A DNA stretch of 64,000 nt from Apostichopus japonicus. Lineage: Eukaryota > Echinodermata > Holothuroidea > Aspidochirotida > Stichopodidae. The notes beneath the pieces are model-generated. The model did not search any database, had not been told where the DNA came from, and saw nothing but the letters and a program-made list of their open reading frames with translations. A program made the position numbers and the translations under genes. Every line of letters begins with the position of its first letter. Position 1 is the first letter of the stretch. The stretch spans positions 31,102,611-31,166,610 of the forward strand of contig NC_092576.1 of assembly GCF_037975245.1 (NCBI RefSeq), in the 5' to 3' direction. Of this stretch, positions 29,560 through 41,000 are shown in pieces.

Positions 29560-29712
29560 TGGGCCGAATCCCGGAGGTAGTGCAAAACCGGGCCAACCCG
29601 TGACCAGGACGGAGCAAGCTCCTATTCCATAGTCCATGTGCAAAAATCAGTTTAATATACAAGCGACTCGATGAGTCGCGTTTCAGATATTAAGCTGAAA
29701 AGAACAGATACT
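29560..29712 (-). pseudogene. U2 snRNA 3' fragment (nt 35-187) interrupted by C1
   Basis: Split at nt 34/35 as for family B. The last 11 bases (29702-29712) are the left copy of the C1 target duplication. Confidence 0.93.
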
Positions 29713-29854
29713 TTTTAAGAAAAAGTCACCCAGGAAAGAACCTGGGCACGAAAACCAAACTACCAAACGACTGATCCGCTCTCAGCCCCAGTCCCCTTGC
29801 ATCGGGACTGTGACTGTGTGATCATCGTCAGGTGTGTATCACCATTCCCTAAGG
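29713..29854 (-). mobile_element. Element C1: short (142 bp) U2-targeted insertion, third family
   Basis: A non-coding insertion flanked by an 11-bp duplication of U2 nt 35-45 (AGTATCTGTTC). Read on the U2 strand it ends in TTCTTAAAA, and near its 3' end it can fold a hairpin with stem CCCAGG/CCTGGG. It shares the 3' junction of family B but has no sequence in common with the B or A 3' UTR. It is either the 3' end of a 5'-truncated element of an unseen third family or a SINE-like parasite of one. Its 5' end (CCTTAGGGAA) differs slightly from C2. Confidence 0.85.
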
Positions 29855-29899
29855 GAACAGATACTACACATGATCTTAGCCAAAAGGCCGAGAAGCGAT
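29855..29899 (-). pseudogene. U2 snRNA 5' fragment (nt 1-45) interrupted by C1
   Basis: 5' part of the U2 gene split by C1; 29855-29865 is the right copy of the 11-bp duplication. Confidence 0.93.
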
Positions 29900-30357
29900 A
29901 ACGATAACTAATGACAATTCCCAGCGTTAGGCTGTCTTACAACTTACCTTCGTTCTGAAACTGACAGATATGGGAAGCCGATGACTGCTCTGATGTCTAA
30001 ATATCACATCACCTCATATGTACCCTCGTTACGCCATTCTATATAACTTGAAGGTGTCTACAAACTTCGTTGTCCGCATTATCACTGTTCCGCCCGGGTC
30101 CAGTGTTAGGCCTGAAAAATGGAAAAGGTCTATCTTAACCGCATGTTTTGACTGTGCCGAGAAATCCTTGGCCGGGAAACACTATGTGACGTCACAGAAA
30201 GAGAATTTTTCCTGTGACGTCACCGGAAAGTATTTCCGATGGGTTGTATGAATGGAAATTCCAATTCGCTTAATCCGCGAGGGAAGATCAACAGGTAGGT
30301 AAGGTATCTCTTTTAACTTTTTTTATTTTTTATTATTGATGATATCCCCGAAGGGAG

Positions 30358-30544
30358 TGGGCCGAATCCCGGAGGTAGTGCAAAACCGGGCCAACCCGTG
30401 ACCAGGACGGAGCAAGCTCCTATTCCATAGTCCATGTGCAAAAATCAGTTTAATATACAAGCGACTCGATGAGTCGCGTTTCAGATATTAAGCTGAAAAG
30501 AACAGATACTACACATGATCTTAGCCAAAAGGCCGAGAAGCGAT
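30358..30544 (-). ncRNA. U2: U2 snRNA gene, copy 19
   Basis: Intact; the only complete gene between C1 and C2. Confidence 0.97.
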
Positions 30545-31002
30545 AACGATAACTAATGACAATTCCCAGCGTTAGGCTGTCTTACAACTTACCTTCGTTC
30601 TGAAACTGACAGATATGGGAAGCCGATGACTGCTCTGATGTCTAAATATCACATCACCTCATATGTACCCTCGTTACGCCATTCTATATAACTTGAAGGT
30701 GTCTACAAACTTCGTTGTCCGCATTATCACTGTTCCGCCCGGGTCCAGTGTTAGGCCTGAAAAATGGAAAAGGTCTATCTTAACCGCATGTTTTGACTGT
30801 GCCGAGAAATCCTTGGCCGGGAAACACTATGTGACGTCACAGAAAGAGAATTTTTCCTGTGACGTCACCGGAAAGTATTTCCGATGGGTTGTATGAATGG
30901 AAATTCCAATTCGCTTAATCCGCGAGGGAAGATCAACAGGTAGGTAAGGTATCTCTTTTAACTTTTTTTATTTTTTATTATTGATGATATCCCCGAAGGG
31001 AG

Positions 31003-31155
31003 TGGGCCGAATCCCGGAGGTAGTGCAAAACCGGGCCAACCCGTGACCAGGACGGAGCAAGCTCCTATTCCATAGTCCATGTGCAAAAATCAGTTTAATA
31101 TACAAGCGACTCGATGAGTCGCGTTTCAGATATTAAGCTGAAAAGAACAGATACT
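31003..31155 (-). pseudogene. U2 snRNA 3' fragment (nt 35-187) interrupted by C2
   Basis: Split at nt 34/35; 31145-31155 is the left copy of the C2 target duplication. Confidence 0.93.
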
Positions 31156-31297
31156 TTTTAAGAAAAAGTCACCCAGGAAAGAACCTGGGCACGAAAACCA
31201 AACTACCAAACGACTGATCCGCTCTCAGCCCCAGTCCCCTTGCATCGGGACTGTGACTGTGTGATCATCGTCAGGTGTGTATCACCATTCCCGAGGG
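31156..31297 (-). mobile_element. Element C2: short (142 bp) U2-targeted insertion
   Basis: Same length and same 11-bp target duplication as C1. The body is identical to C1 as far as I can see except at the extreme 5' end, where this copy reads CCCTCGGGAA on the U2 strand against CCTTAGGGAA in C1. Confidence 0.85.
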
Positions 31298-31342
31298 GAA
31301 CAGATACTACACATGATCTTAGCCAAAAGGCCGAGAAGCGAT
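31298..31342 (-). pseudogene. U2 snRNA 5' fragment (nt 1-45) interrupted by C2
   Basis: 5' part of the U2 gene split by C2; 31298-31308 is the right copy of the duplication. Confidence 0.93.
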
Positions 31343-31800
31343 AACGATAACTAATGACAATTCCCAGCGTTAGGCTGTCTTACAACTTACCTTCGTTCTG
31401 AAACTGACAGATATGGGAAGCCGATGACTGCTCTGATGTCTAAATATCACATCACCTCATATGTACCCTCGTTACGCCATTCTATATAACTTGAAGGTGT
31501 CTACAAACTTCGTTGTCCGCATTATCACTGTTCCGCCCGGGTCCAGTGTTAGGCCTGAAAAATGGAAAAGGTCTATCTTAACCGCATGTTTTGACTGTGC
31601 CGAGAAATCCTTGGCCGGGAAACACTATGTGACGTCACAGAAAGAGAATTTTTCCTGTGACGTCACCGGAAAGTATTTCCGATGGGTTGTATGAATGGAA
31701 ATTCCAATTCGCTTAATCCGCGAGGGAAGATCAACAGGTAGGTAAGGTATCTCTTTTAACTTTTTTTATTTTTTATTATTGATGATATCCCCGAAGGGAG

Positions 31801-31953
31801 TGGGCCGAATCCCGGAGGTAGTGCAAAACCGGGCCAACCCGTGACCAGGACGGAGCAAGCTCCTATTCCATAGTCCATGTGCAAAAATCAGTTTAATATA
31901 CAAGCGACTCGATGAGTCGCGTTTCAGATATTAAGCTGAAAAGAACAGATACT
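31801..31953 (-). pseudogene. U2 snRNA 3' fragment (nt 35-187) interrupted by C3
   Basis: Split at nt 34/35; 31935-31953 is the left copy of the 18-19 bp duplication. Confidence 0.93.
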
Positions 31954-32072
31954 TTTTAAGAAAAAGTCACCCAGGAAAGAACCTGGGCACGAAAACCAAA
32001 CTACCAAACGACTGATCCGCTCTCAGCCCCAGTCCCCTTGCATCGGGACTGTGACTGTGTGATCATCGTCAG
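31954..32072 (-). mobile_element. Element C3: short (119 bp) U2-targeted insertion, more strongly 5'-truncated
   Basis: Shares the 3' 119 bp of C1 and C2 but stops about 23 bp earlier at its 5' end. The target duplication is longer (AGTATCTGTTCTTTTCAGC, nt 35-53, with one base of possible microhomology). A different 5' end and a different duplication length show that it arose by a separate insertion. Confidence 0.85.
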
Positions 32073-32125
32073 GCTGAAAAGAACAGATACTACACATGAT
32101 CTTAGCCAAAAGGCCGAGAAGCGAT
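32073..32125 (-). pseudogene. U2 snRNA 5' fragment (nt 1-53) interrupted by C3
   Basis: 5' part of the U2 gene split by C3; 32073-32091 is the right copy of the duplication. Confidence 0.93.
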
Positions 32126-32583
32126 AACGATAACTAATGACAATTCCCAGCGTTAGGCTGTCTTACAACTTACCTTCGTTCTGAAACTGACAGATATGGG
32201 AAGCCGATGACTGCTCTGATGTCTAAATATCACATCACCTCATATGTACCCTCGTTACGCCATTCTATATAACTTGAAGGTGTCTACAAACTTCGTTGTC
32301 CGCATTATCACTGTTCCGCCCGGGTCCAGTGTTAGGCCTGAAAAATGGAAAAGGTCTATCTTAACCGCATGTTTTGACTGTGCCGAGAAATCCTTGGCCG
32401 GGAAACACTATGTGACGTCACAGAAAGAGAATTTTTCCTGTGACGTCACCGGAAAGTATTTCCGATGGGTTGTATGAATGGAAATTCCAATTCGCTTAAT
32501 CCGCGAGGGAAGATCAACAGGTAGGTAAGGTATCTCTTTTAACTTTTTTTATTTTTTATTATTGATGATATCCCCGAAGGGAG

Positions 32584-32770
32584 TGGGCCGAATCCCGGAG
32601 GTAGTGCAAAACCGGGCCAACCCGTGACCAGGACGGAGCAAGCTCCTATTCCATAGTCCATGTGCAAAAATCAGTTTAATATACAAGCGACTCGATGAGT
32701 CGCGTTTCAGATATTAAGCTGAAAAGAACAGATACTACACATGATCTTAGCCAAAAGGCCGAGAAGCGAT
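32584..32770 (-). ncRNA. U2: U2 snRNA gene, copy 20
   Basis: Intact, run 7. Confidence 0.97.
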
Positions 32771-33228
32771 AACGATAACTAATGACAATTCCCAGCGTTA
32801 GGCTGTCTTACAACTTACCTTCGTTCTGAAACTGACAGATATGGGAAGCCGATGACTGCTCTGATGTCTAAATATCACATCACCTCATATGTACCCTCGT
32901 TACGCCATTCTATATAACTTGAAGGTGTCTACAAACTTCGTTGTCCGCATTATCACTGTTCCGCCCGGGTCCAGTGTTAGGCCTGAAAAATGGAAAAGGT
33001 CTATCTTAACCGCATGTTTTGACTGTGCCGAGAAATCCTTGGCCGGGAAACACTATGTGACGTCACAGAAAGAGAATTTTTCCTGTGACGTCACCGGAAA
33101 GTATTTCCGATGGGTTGTATGAATGGAAATTCCAATTCGCTTAATCCGCGAGGGAAGATCAACAGGTAGGTAAGGTATCTCTTTTAACTTTTTTTATTTT
33201 TTATTATTGATGATATCCCCGAAGGGAG

Positions 33229-33415
33229 TGGGCCGAATCCCGGAGGTAGTGCAAAACCGGGCCAACCCGTGACCAGGACGGAGCAAGCTCCTATTCCATA
33301 GTCCATGTGCAAAAATCAGTTTAATATACAAGCGACTCGATGAGTCGCGTTTCAGATATTAAGCTGAAAAGAACAGATACTACACATGATCTTAGCCAAA
33401 AGGCCGAGAAGCGAT
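33229..33415 (-). ncRNA. U2: U2 snRNA gene, copy 21
   Basis: Intact, run 7. Confidence 0.97.
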
Positions 33416-33873
33416 AACGATAACTAATGACAATTCCCAGCGTTAGGCTGTCTTACAACTTACCTTCGTTCTGAAACTGACAGATATGGGAAGCCGATGA
33501 CTGCTCTGATGTCTAAATATCACATCACCTCATATGTACCCTCGTTACGCCATTCTATATAACTTGAAGGTGTCTACAAACTTCGTTGTCCGCATTATCA
33601 CTGTTCCGCCCGGGTCCAGTGTTAGGCCTGAAAAATGGAAAAGGTCTATCTTAACCGCATGTTTTGACTGTGCCGAGAAATCCTTGGCCGGGAAACACTA
33701 TGTGACGTCACAGAAAGAGAATTTTTCCTGTGACGTCACCGGAAAGTATTTCCGATGGGTTGTATGAATGGAAATTCCAATTCGCTTAATCCGCGAGGGA
33801 AGATCAACAGGTAGGTAAGGTATCTCTTTTAACTTTTTTTATTTTTTATTATTGATGATATCCCCGAAGGGAG

Positions 33874-34060
33874 TGGGCCGAATCCCGGAGGTAGTGCAAA
33901 ACCGGGCCAACCCGTGACCAGGACGGAGCAAGCTCCTATTCCATAGTCCATGTGCAAAAATCAGTTTAATATACAAGCGACTCGATGAGTCGCGTTTCAG
34001 ATATTAAGCTGAAAAGAACAGATACTACACATGATCTTAGCCAAAAGGCCGAGAAGCGAT
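33874..34060 (-). ncRNA. U2: U2 snRNA gene, copy 22
   Basis: Intact, run 7. Confidence 0.97.
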
Positions 34061-34518
34061 AACGATAACTAATGACAATTCCCAGCGTTAGGCTGTCTTA
34101 CAACTTACCTTCGTTCTGAAACTGACAGATATGGGAAGCCGATGACTGCTCTGATGTCTAAATATCACATCACCTCATATGTACCCTCGTTACGCCATTC
34201 TATATAACTTGAAGGTGTCTACAAACTTCGTTGTCCGCATTATCACTGTTCCGCCCGGGTCCAGTGTTAGGCCTGAAAAATGGAAAAGGTCTATCTTAAC
34301 CGCATGTTTTGACTGTGCCGAGAAATCCTTGGCCGGGAAACACTATGTGACGTCACAGAAAGAGAATTTTTCCTGTGACGTCACCGGAAAGTATTTCCGA
34401 TGGGTTGTATGAATGGAAATTCCAATTCGCTTAATCCGCGAGGGAAGATCAACAGGTAGGTAAGGTATCTCTTTTAACTTTTTTTATTTTTTATTATTGA
34501 TGATATCCCCGAAGGGAG

Positions 34519-34705
34519 TGGGCCGAATCCCGGAGGTAGTGCAAAACCGGGCCAACCCGTGACCAGGACGGAGCAAGCTCCTATTCCATAGTCCATGTGC
34601 AAAAATCAGTTTAATATACAAGCGACTCGATGAGTCGCGTTTCAGATATTAAGCTGAAAAGAACAGATACTACACATGATCTTAGCCAAAAGGCCGAGAA
34701 GCGAT
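34519..34705 (-). ncRNA. U2: U2 snRNA gene, copy 23
   Basis: Intact, run 7; its upstream spacer has the private A-to-C change at 34921. Confidence 0.97.
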
Positions 34706-35163
34706 AACGATAACTAATGACAATTCCCAGCGTTAGGCTGTCTTACAACTTACCTTCGTTCTGAAACTGACAGATATGGGAAGCCGATGACTGCTCTGAT
34801 GTCTAAATATCACATCACCTCATATGTACCCTCGTTACGCCATTCTATATAACTTGAAGGTGTCTACAAACTTCGTTGTCCGCATTATCACTGTTCCGCC
34901 CGGGTCCAGTGTTAGGCCTGCAAAATGGAAAAGGTCTATCTTAACCGCATGTTTTGACTGTGCCGAGAAATCCTTGGCCGGGAAACACTATGTGACGTCA
35001 CAGAAAGAGAATTTTTCCTGTGACGTCACCGGAAAGTATTTCCGATGGGTTGTATGAATGGAAATTCCAATTCGCTTAATCCGCGAGGGAAGATCAACAG
35101 GTAGGTAAGGTATCTCTTTTAACTTTTTTTATTTTTTATTATTGATGATATCCCCGAAGGGAG

Positions 35164-35350
35164 TGGGCCGAATCCCGGAGGTAGTGCAAAACCGGGCCAA
35201 CCCGTGACCAGGACGGAGCAAGCTCCTATTCCATAGTCCATGTGCAAAAATCAGTTTAATATACAAGCGACTCGATGAGTCGCGTTTCAGATATTAAGCT
35301 GAAAAGAACAGATACTACACATGATCTTAGCCAAAAGGCCGAGAAGCGAT
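35164..35350 (-). ncRNA. U2: U2 snRNA gene, copy 24
   Basis: Intact, run 7. Confidence 0.97.
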
Positions 35351-35808
35351 AACGATAACTAATGACAATTCCCAGCGTTAGGCTGTCTTACAACTTACCT
35401 TCGTTCTGAAACTGACAGATATGGGAAGCCGATGACTGCTCTGATGTCTAAATATCACATCACCTCATATGTACCCTCGTTACGCCATTCTATATAACTT
35501 GAAGGTGTCTACAAACTTCGTTGTCCGCATTATCACTGTTCCGCCCGGGTCCAGTGTTAGGCCTGAAAAATGGAAAAGGTCTATCTTAACCGCATGTTTT
35601 GACTGTGCCGAGAAATCCTTGGCCGGGAAACACTATGTGACGTCACAGAAAGAGAATTTTTCCTGTGACGTCACCGGAAAGTATTTCCGATGGGTTGTAT
35701 GAATGGAAATTCCAATTCGCTTAATCCGCGAGGGAAGATCAACAGGTAGGTAAGGTATCTCTTTTAACTTTTTTTATTTTTTATTATTGATGATATCCCC
35801 GAAGGGAG

Positions 35809-35995
35809 TGGGCCGAATCCCGGAGGTAGTGCAAAACCGGGCCAACCCGTGACCAGGACGGAGCAAGCTCCTATTCCATAGTCCATGTGCAAAAATCAGT
35901 TTAATATACAAGCGACTCGATGAGTCGCGTTTCAGATATTAAGCTGAAAAGAACAGATACTACACATGATCTTAGCCAAAAGGCCGAGAAGCGAT
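35809..35995 (-). ncRNA. U2: U2 snRNA gene, copy 25
   Basis: Intact, run 7. Confidence 0.97.
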
Positions 35996-36453
35996 AACGA
36001 TAACTAATGACAATTCCCAGCGTTAGGCTGTCTTACAACTTACCTTCGTTCTGAAACTGACAGATATGGGAAGCCGATGACTGCTCTGATGTCTAAATAT
36101 CACATCACCTCATATGTACCCTCGTTACGCCATTCTATATAACTTGAAGGTGTCTACAAACTTCGTTGTCCGCATTATCACTGTTCCGCCCGGGTCCAGT
36201 GTTAGGCCTGAAAAATGGAAAAGGTCTATCTTAACCGCATGTTTTGACTGTGCCGAGAAATCCTTGGCCGGGAAACACTATGTGACGTCACAGAAAGAGA
36301 ATTTTTCCTGTGACGTCACCGGAAAGTATTTCCGATGGGTTGTATGAATGGAAATTCCAATTCGCTTAATCCGCGAGGGAAGATCAACAGGTAGGTAAGG
36401 TATCTCTTTTAACTTTTTTTATTTTTTATTATTGATGATATCCCCGAAGGGAG

Positions 36454-36640
36454 TGGGCCGAATCCCGGAGGTAGTGCAAAACCGGGCCAACCCGTGACCA
36501 GGACGGAGCAAGCTCCTATTCCATAGTCCATGTGCAAAAATCAGTTTAATATACAAGCGACTCGATGAGTCGCGTTTCAGATATTAAGCTGAAAAGAACA
36601 GATACTACACATGATCTTAGCCAAAAGGCCGAGAAGCGAT
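36454..36640 (-). ncRNA. U2: U2 snRNA gene, copy 26
   Basis: Intact, run 7. Confidence 0.97.
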
Positions 36641-37098
36641 AACGATAACTAATGACAATTCCCAGCGTTAGGCTGTCTTACAACTTACCTTCGTTCTGAA
36701 ACTGACAGATATGGGAAGCCGATGACTGCTCTGATGTCTAAATATCACATCACCTCATATGTACCCTCGTTACGCCATTCTATATAACTTGAAGGTGTCT
36801 ACAAACTTCGTTGTCCGCATTATCACTGTTCCGCCCGGGTCCAGTGTTAGGCCTGAAAAATGGAAAAGGTCTATCTTAACCGCATGTTTTGACTGTGCCG
36901 AGAAATCCTTGGCCGGGAAACACTATGTGACGTCACAGAAAGAGAATTTTTCCTGTGACGTCACCGGAAAGTATTTCCGATGGGTTGTATGAATGGAAAT
37001 TCCAATTCGCTTAATCCGCGAGGGAAGATCAACAGGTAGGTAAGGTATCTCTTTTAACTTTTTTTATTTTTTATTATTGATGATATCCCCGAAGGGAG

Positions 37099-37285
37099 TG
37101 GGCCGAATCCCGGAGGTAGTGCAAAACCGGGCCAACCCGTGATCAGGACGGAGCAAGCTCCTATTCCATAGTCCATGTGCAAAAATCAGTTTAATATACA
37201 AGCGACTCGATGAGTCGCGTTTCAGATATTAAGCTGAAAAGAACAGATACTACACATGATCTTAGCCAAAAGGCCGAGAAGCGAT
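37099..37285 (-). ncRNA. U2: U2 snRNA gene, copy 27 (sequence variant)
   Basis: Full length, but nt 143 is A where the other copies have G (CCTGATCACGG against CCTGGTCACGG; plus-strand position 37143). The change is near the junction of stem-loops III and IV. It is the only base difference I noticed within an uninterrupted U2 gene in this window. Confidence 0.96.
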
Positions 37286-37743
37286 AACGATAACTAATGA
37301 CAATTCCCAGCGTTAGGCTGTCTTACAACTTACCTTCGTTCTGAAACTGACAGATATGGGAAGCCGATGACTGCTCTGATGTCTAAATATCACATCACCT
37401 CATATGTACCCTCGTTACGCCATTCTATATAACTTGAAGGTGTCTACAAACTTCGTTGTCCGCATTATCACTGTTCCGCCCGGGTCCAGTGTTAGGCCTG
37501 AAAAATGGAAAAGGTCTATCTTAACCGCATGTTTTGACTGTGCCGAGAAATCCTTGGCCGGGAAACACTATGTGACGTCACAGAAAGAGAATTTTTCCTG
37601 TGACGTCACCGGAAAGTATTTCCGATGGGTTGTATGAATGGAAATTCCAATTCGCTTAATCCGCGAGGGAAGATCAACAGGTAGGTAAGGTATCTCTTTT
37701 AACTTTTTTTATTTTTTATTATTGATGATATCCCCGAAGGGAG

Positions 37744-37893
37744 TGGGCCGAATCCCGGAGGTAGTGCAAAACCGGGCCAACCCGTGACCAGGACGGAGCA
37801 AGCTCCTATTCCATAGTCCATGTGCAAAAATCAGTTTAATATACAAGCGACTCGATGAGTCGCGTTTCAGATATTAAGCTGAAAAGAACAGAT
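37744..37893 (-). pseudogene. U2 snRNA 3' fragment (nt 38-187) interrupted by A3
   Basis: Split at nt 37/38 as at A1 and A2; 37886-37893 is the left copy of the A3 target duplication. Confidence 0.95.
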
Positions 37894-38088
37894 TTCTTTT
37901 AATGTGGACATAAAACGCCACTTTTGAACAGTTTTTACAAAACAATCTTTTATCTTCTGCAACTTAGTAAACAAAAACCCTTCAAAACTACTTGTCGATA
38001 CAGAACAGAACAGAAAACCATGTGAGAATTTTTGTCAGGTAACAAAACTCTCAGTCTTAACTACCTTGAAAAAAAAAACCTCTCTATT

Positions 38089-41000
38089 CTACGGTGGGCG
38101 CCCATCAAGTACCAGACGTAGGTTGATGTCAGGCCACAGCCTTTGGTATTTCGTCAAGGAGAGACGTTGTCTCTCTACTTTAACCCGCTGTCTAATGTCC
38201 GTTTTGATTTGTAAAATAATCGTTTGTTCATTGAACTGTATTTTCTCGTACACCTTTGCATTCCTCCCCAGCCAAATGTACCGCTTAGCTGTAGAGGTGA
38301 CTAGCCATATAAAGTTTTCATTAACCACAGAACACTGTGGGCCGCTACTTCCATACAAAATATACCAGACACTGGGGTGCCATTGGCGTACATGTAGACG
38401 ATCCGATACTGAGTCCACCCAATCCCAGATCAAGTCATTCGACCTGCAAAACCAGAAGGCATGCCTGATCGACTCCATCTCATTGCACCTTGGACACTCG
38501 CCATTGCCCAAACCCCAACTGTAGCGTTTAAAGTTTGTAACAATGGCCGAGTGGACAATACGCCAAGAGAGGTCCTTCAACCTGTTGTCCAAGATCTGGT
38601 GGTGGACTCCTTTCCACACGGCCGGCCATAAATGCAGAGATGACCCAAGAGGACCATCACGCGACATGATTCGTGGAGTGGAGGCTACTCTCAACGTATC
38701 AGCGAACCTTTTCGTTGGCACCTTGTTCGCTAAAACGAGCGACTTGGATACCTCAGTCAAGTCACGCAGGGGTTTAACATAAAAATCTGGCGGGTCACAT
38801 GAATGGGGAAAACAATTACTCCACTTGCCTGGAAAGAACTTCCGAAGACCTATGCCTATCCAATATTCCATCCAAGGATGAAAGGGCAAACGTAAGTCCA
38901 ATTCGAAGGAGAGCAGGGGTTGAAGGGCCATTGCCCTCACAGTACTACTTATATCTGTCAACTCCAGCCCTCCTTCTTCGTGACTGTTATGTAGATGGCC
39001 CCGCGCCACCAGTTCCGTGCCACCCTTCCATATAAACTTAAAAATAATCTCATTTATCCTGCATCGGATCCGATCCGGTAAAGGATAAACAGGTGCCATA
39101 TACCAGAATATTGGCGCCACAAGTACGTTCACTGCTTTGACTCTACCAATGATTGAAACATTCCTTTGTTTTGCCTTCTCTAGAGAGTTTTCGGCCTTTT
39201 GGACTTTTTCTTTCCAGCTCAAAATGTCTGATCGACCTGGACCAAAATAAACGCCATTAATTTTGATCGACTCACAAGCCCACACAATGTCCAAAGGAAT
39301 GTTACAATTTCTCCATTTGCCCAACTTAAGACCTTTCGTCTTAGCCATGTTAAGTTTGCTTCCCGTGGCCAACTCAAACTTCTTGAAACATTTGAAGAAA
39401 CTCTTGATAGAGCCAAAGTCAGTGAAAAAAGCAGTAATGTCGTCCGCGTACTGCATTATCTTGACACTTCTGCGCTTTCCTCCAGGTGGGCGGATTCCCC
39501 TGATGGTATCAATGCTGTCTATGCGCCTAGCCAACGATTCCGCAAAAATGATATACAGTAACGGGGAAAGCGCACAACCCTGTCGGACACCTTGCTTAAC
39601 TGGGAATGATTTCGTAGTAAAACCATTAATAAAAAGTACACTAGAAATATCAAAATACAAAATACGAGCCCATCGGACGAAGTTAGGGCCAAACCCGAAC
39701 TTCTCCAAAACACTAAACAAGTACTGGTGGTCCACCCTGTCAAAGGCTTTCTCCAGGTCAAGTGACACTATGGCCCCACCCATGTCCCTGGACGATATAA
39801 AAGCTACTATATCCCTGAGCATCAGGAGGTTATGATGTATGCTCCTGCCCTTGACTGCGCACGTCTGGTGGTCGTTAATTATGTCAGGCAACGCTTTCGA
39901 CATACGCATGCTCATTGCCTTGGACAGTATCTTGTAATCCGTATTTAACAGGGAAATAGGCCTTTTGTTTGCGGGTTTCCTACGATCTCCTTTCTTATGA
40001 AGGAGCGTTACAACTGCAACTCTCTGGGAAGGGCATAACGAACCCCGCACCCAAGATTCGTTATACAGTTCCAATAGGTCAGCACCGATGAAATCCCAGC
40101 ACTCCAAATAAAACTCCCTTGGTAACCCGTCGCTGCCAGGCGATTTGTTTGGGGCCATCGCCTTGACCGCAGCGAAATAATCCTTCGAGGTGATAGGCTC
40201 CTCCAGCCCTGCTGAAATCGGGGTTGGTACCGTTGTTTCCAATGATGCCAAAAAATTCCCTTGTAACTCTATGTCGACGTCGTTTTTAGAGAAAAGGTCC
40301 CTATAAAAGTCCACATAGACGTCCCTGATTCGCTGTGGGTCTGATGTAAAGCCCCCCTCTGGCGTCTCCACAGCATCAATATGGCGATCCTCCGCATTCT
40401 TTCTTTCTTCAGCGAACATCTTCTTTGACGGTCGCTCCTGCTGATCTAAGAAAGACATGCGGCAACGGATCCTTGCACCCTCCGATTTCTTGTCCAGCAA
40501 GGCCTTCAATTTGACCACGACTTCCGCGTCCGACGGGTTGCCTTGGAGCTTCTTACACAGTGCTGTAAACTCATCGTTATGCTCTCTATTCTTGCGTTTC
40601 GAGTGTTCGATGGCCAAATCTTTAACATTAGATTTCACCATCTCCCACCAATCAGCGGTTGAATTGAAACCCTCTTTCAACGTCCGCCAGCCCAAGTAAC
40701 GCCCTCTTAACTCTTCTTTGAAAATACGGTCCTGTAACAGCTGGATGTTCAACTTCCATCGACCTGGGCCAACTTTCGGTGGACCCGAAGGTCTCAATTC
40801 AAGGCGCACACCACAGTGATCGGATAAAACGCAAGGTACAATCTCGCACAGGTTAGCAGAGACCCCAATCGGTGTATAAAACCTGTCGAGACGCGACGCC
40901 TGACCCGTCGTTTCCCGCCTCCAAGTAAACTCTCTGCGAGAAGGGTGGATATTCCTCCAAACGTCTTCCAGCCGGTAAGTAATACAAAGTAAGTTTAATT

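Larger units (their letters stand above)
28407..29712 (-). repeat. Tandem U2 array, run 4 (2 units)
   Basis: Two units between B1 and C1. The first carries the same G-to-T flank variant (near 28897) as the unit on the other side of B1. Confidence 0.97.
29855..31155 (-). repeat. Tandem U2 array, run 5 (2 units)
   Basis: Two units between C1 and C2. Confidence 0.97.
31298..31953 (-). repeat. U2 array, run 6 (1 unit)
   Basis: A single spacer between C2 and C3; both flanking U2 genes are broken, so this unit has no complete gene. Confidence 0.96.
32073..37893 (-). repeat. Tandem U2 array, run 7 (9 units)
   Basis: Nine units between C3 and A3. One spacer has an A-to-C change at 34921, and one U2 gene has a base change at 37143. 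Confidence 0.97.
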
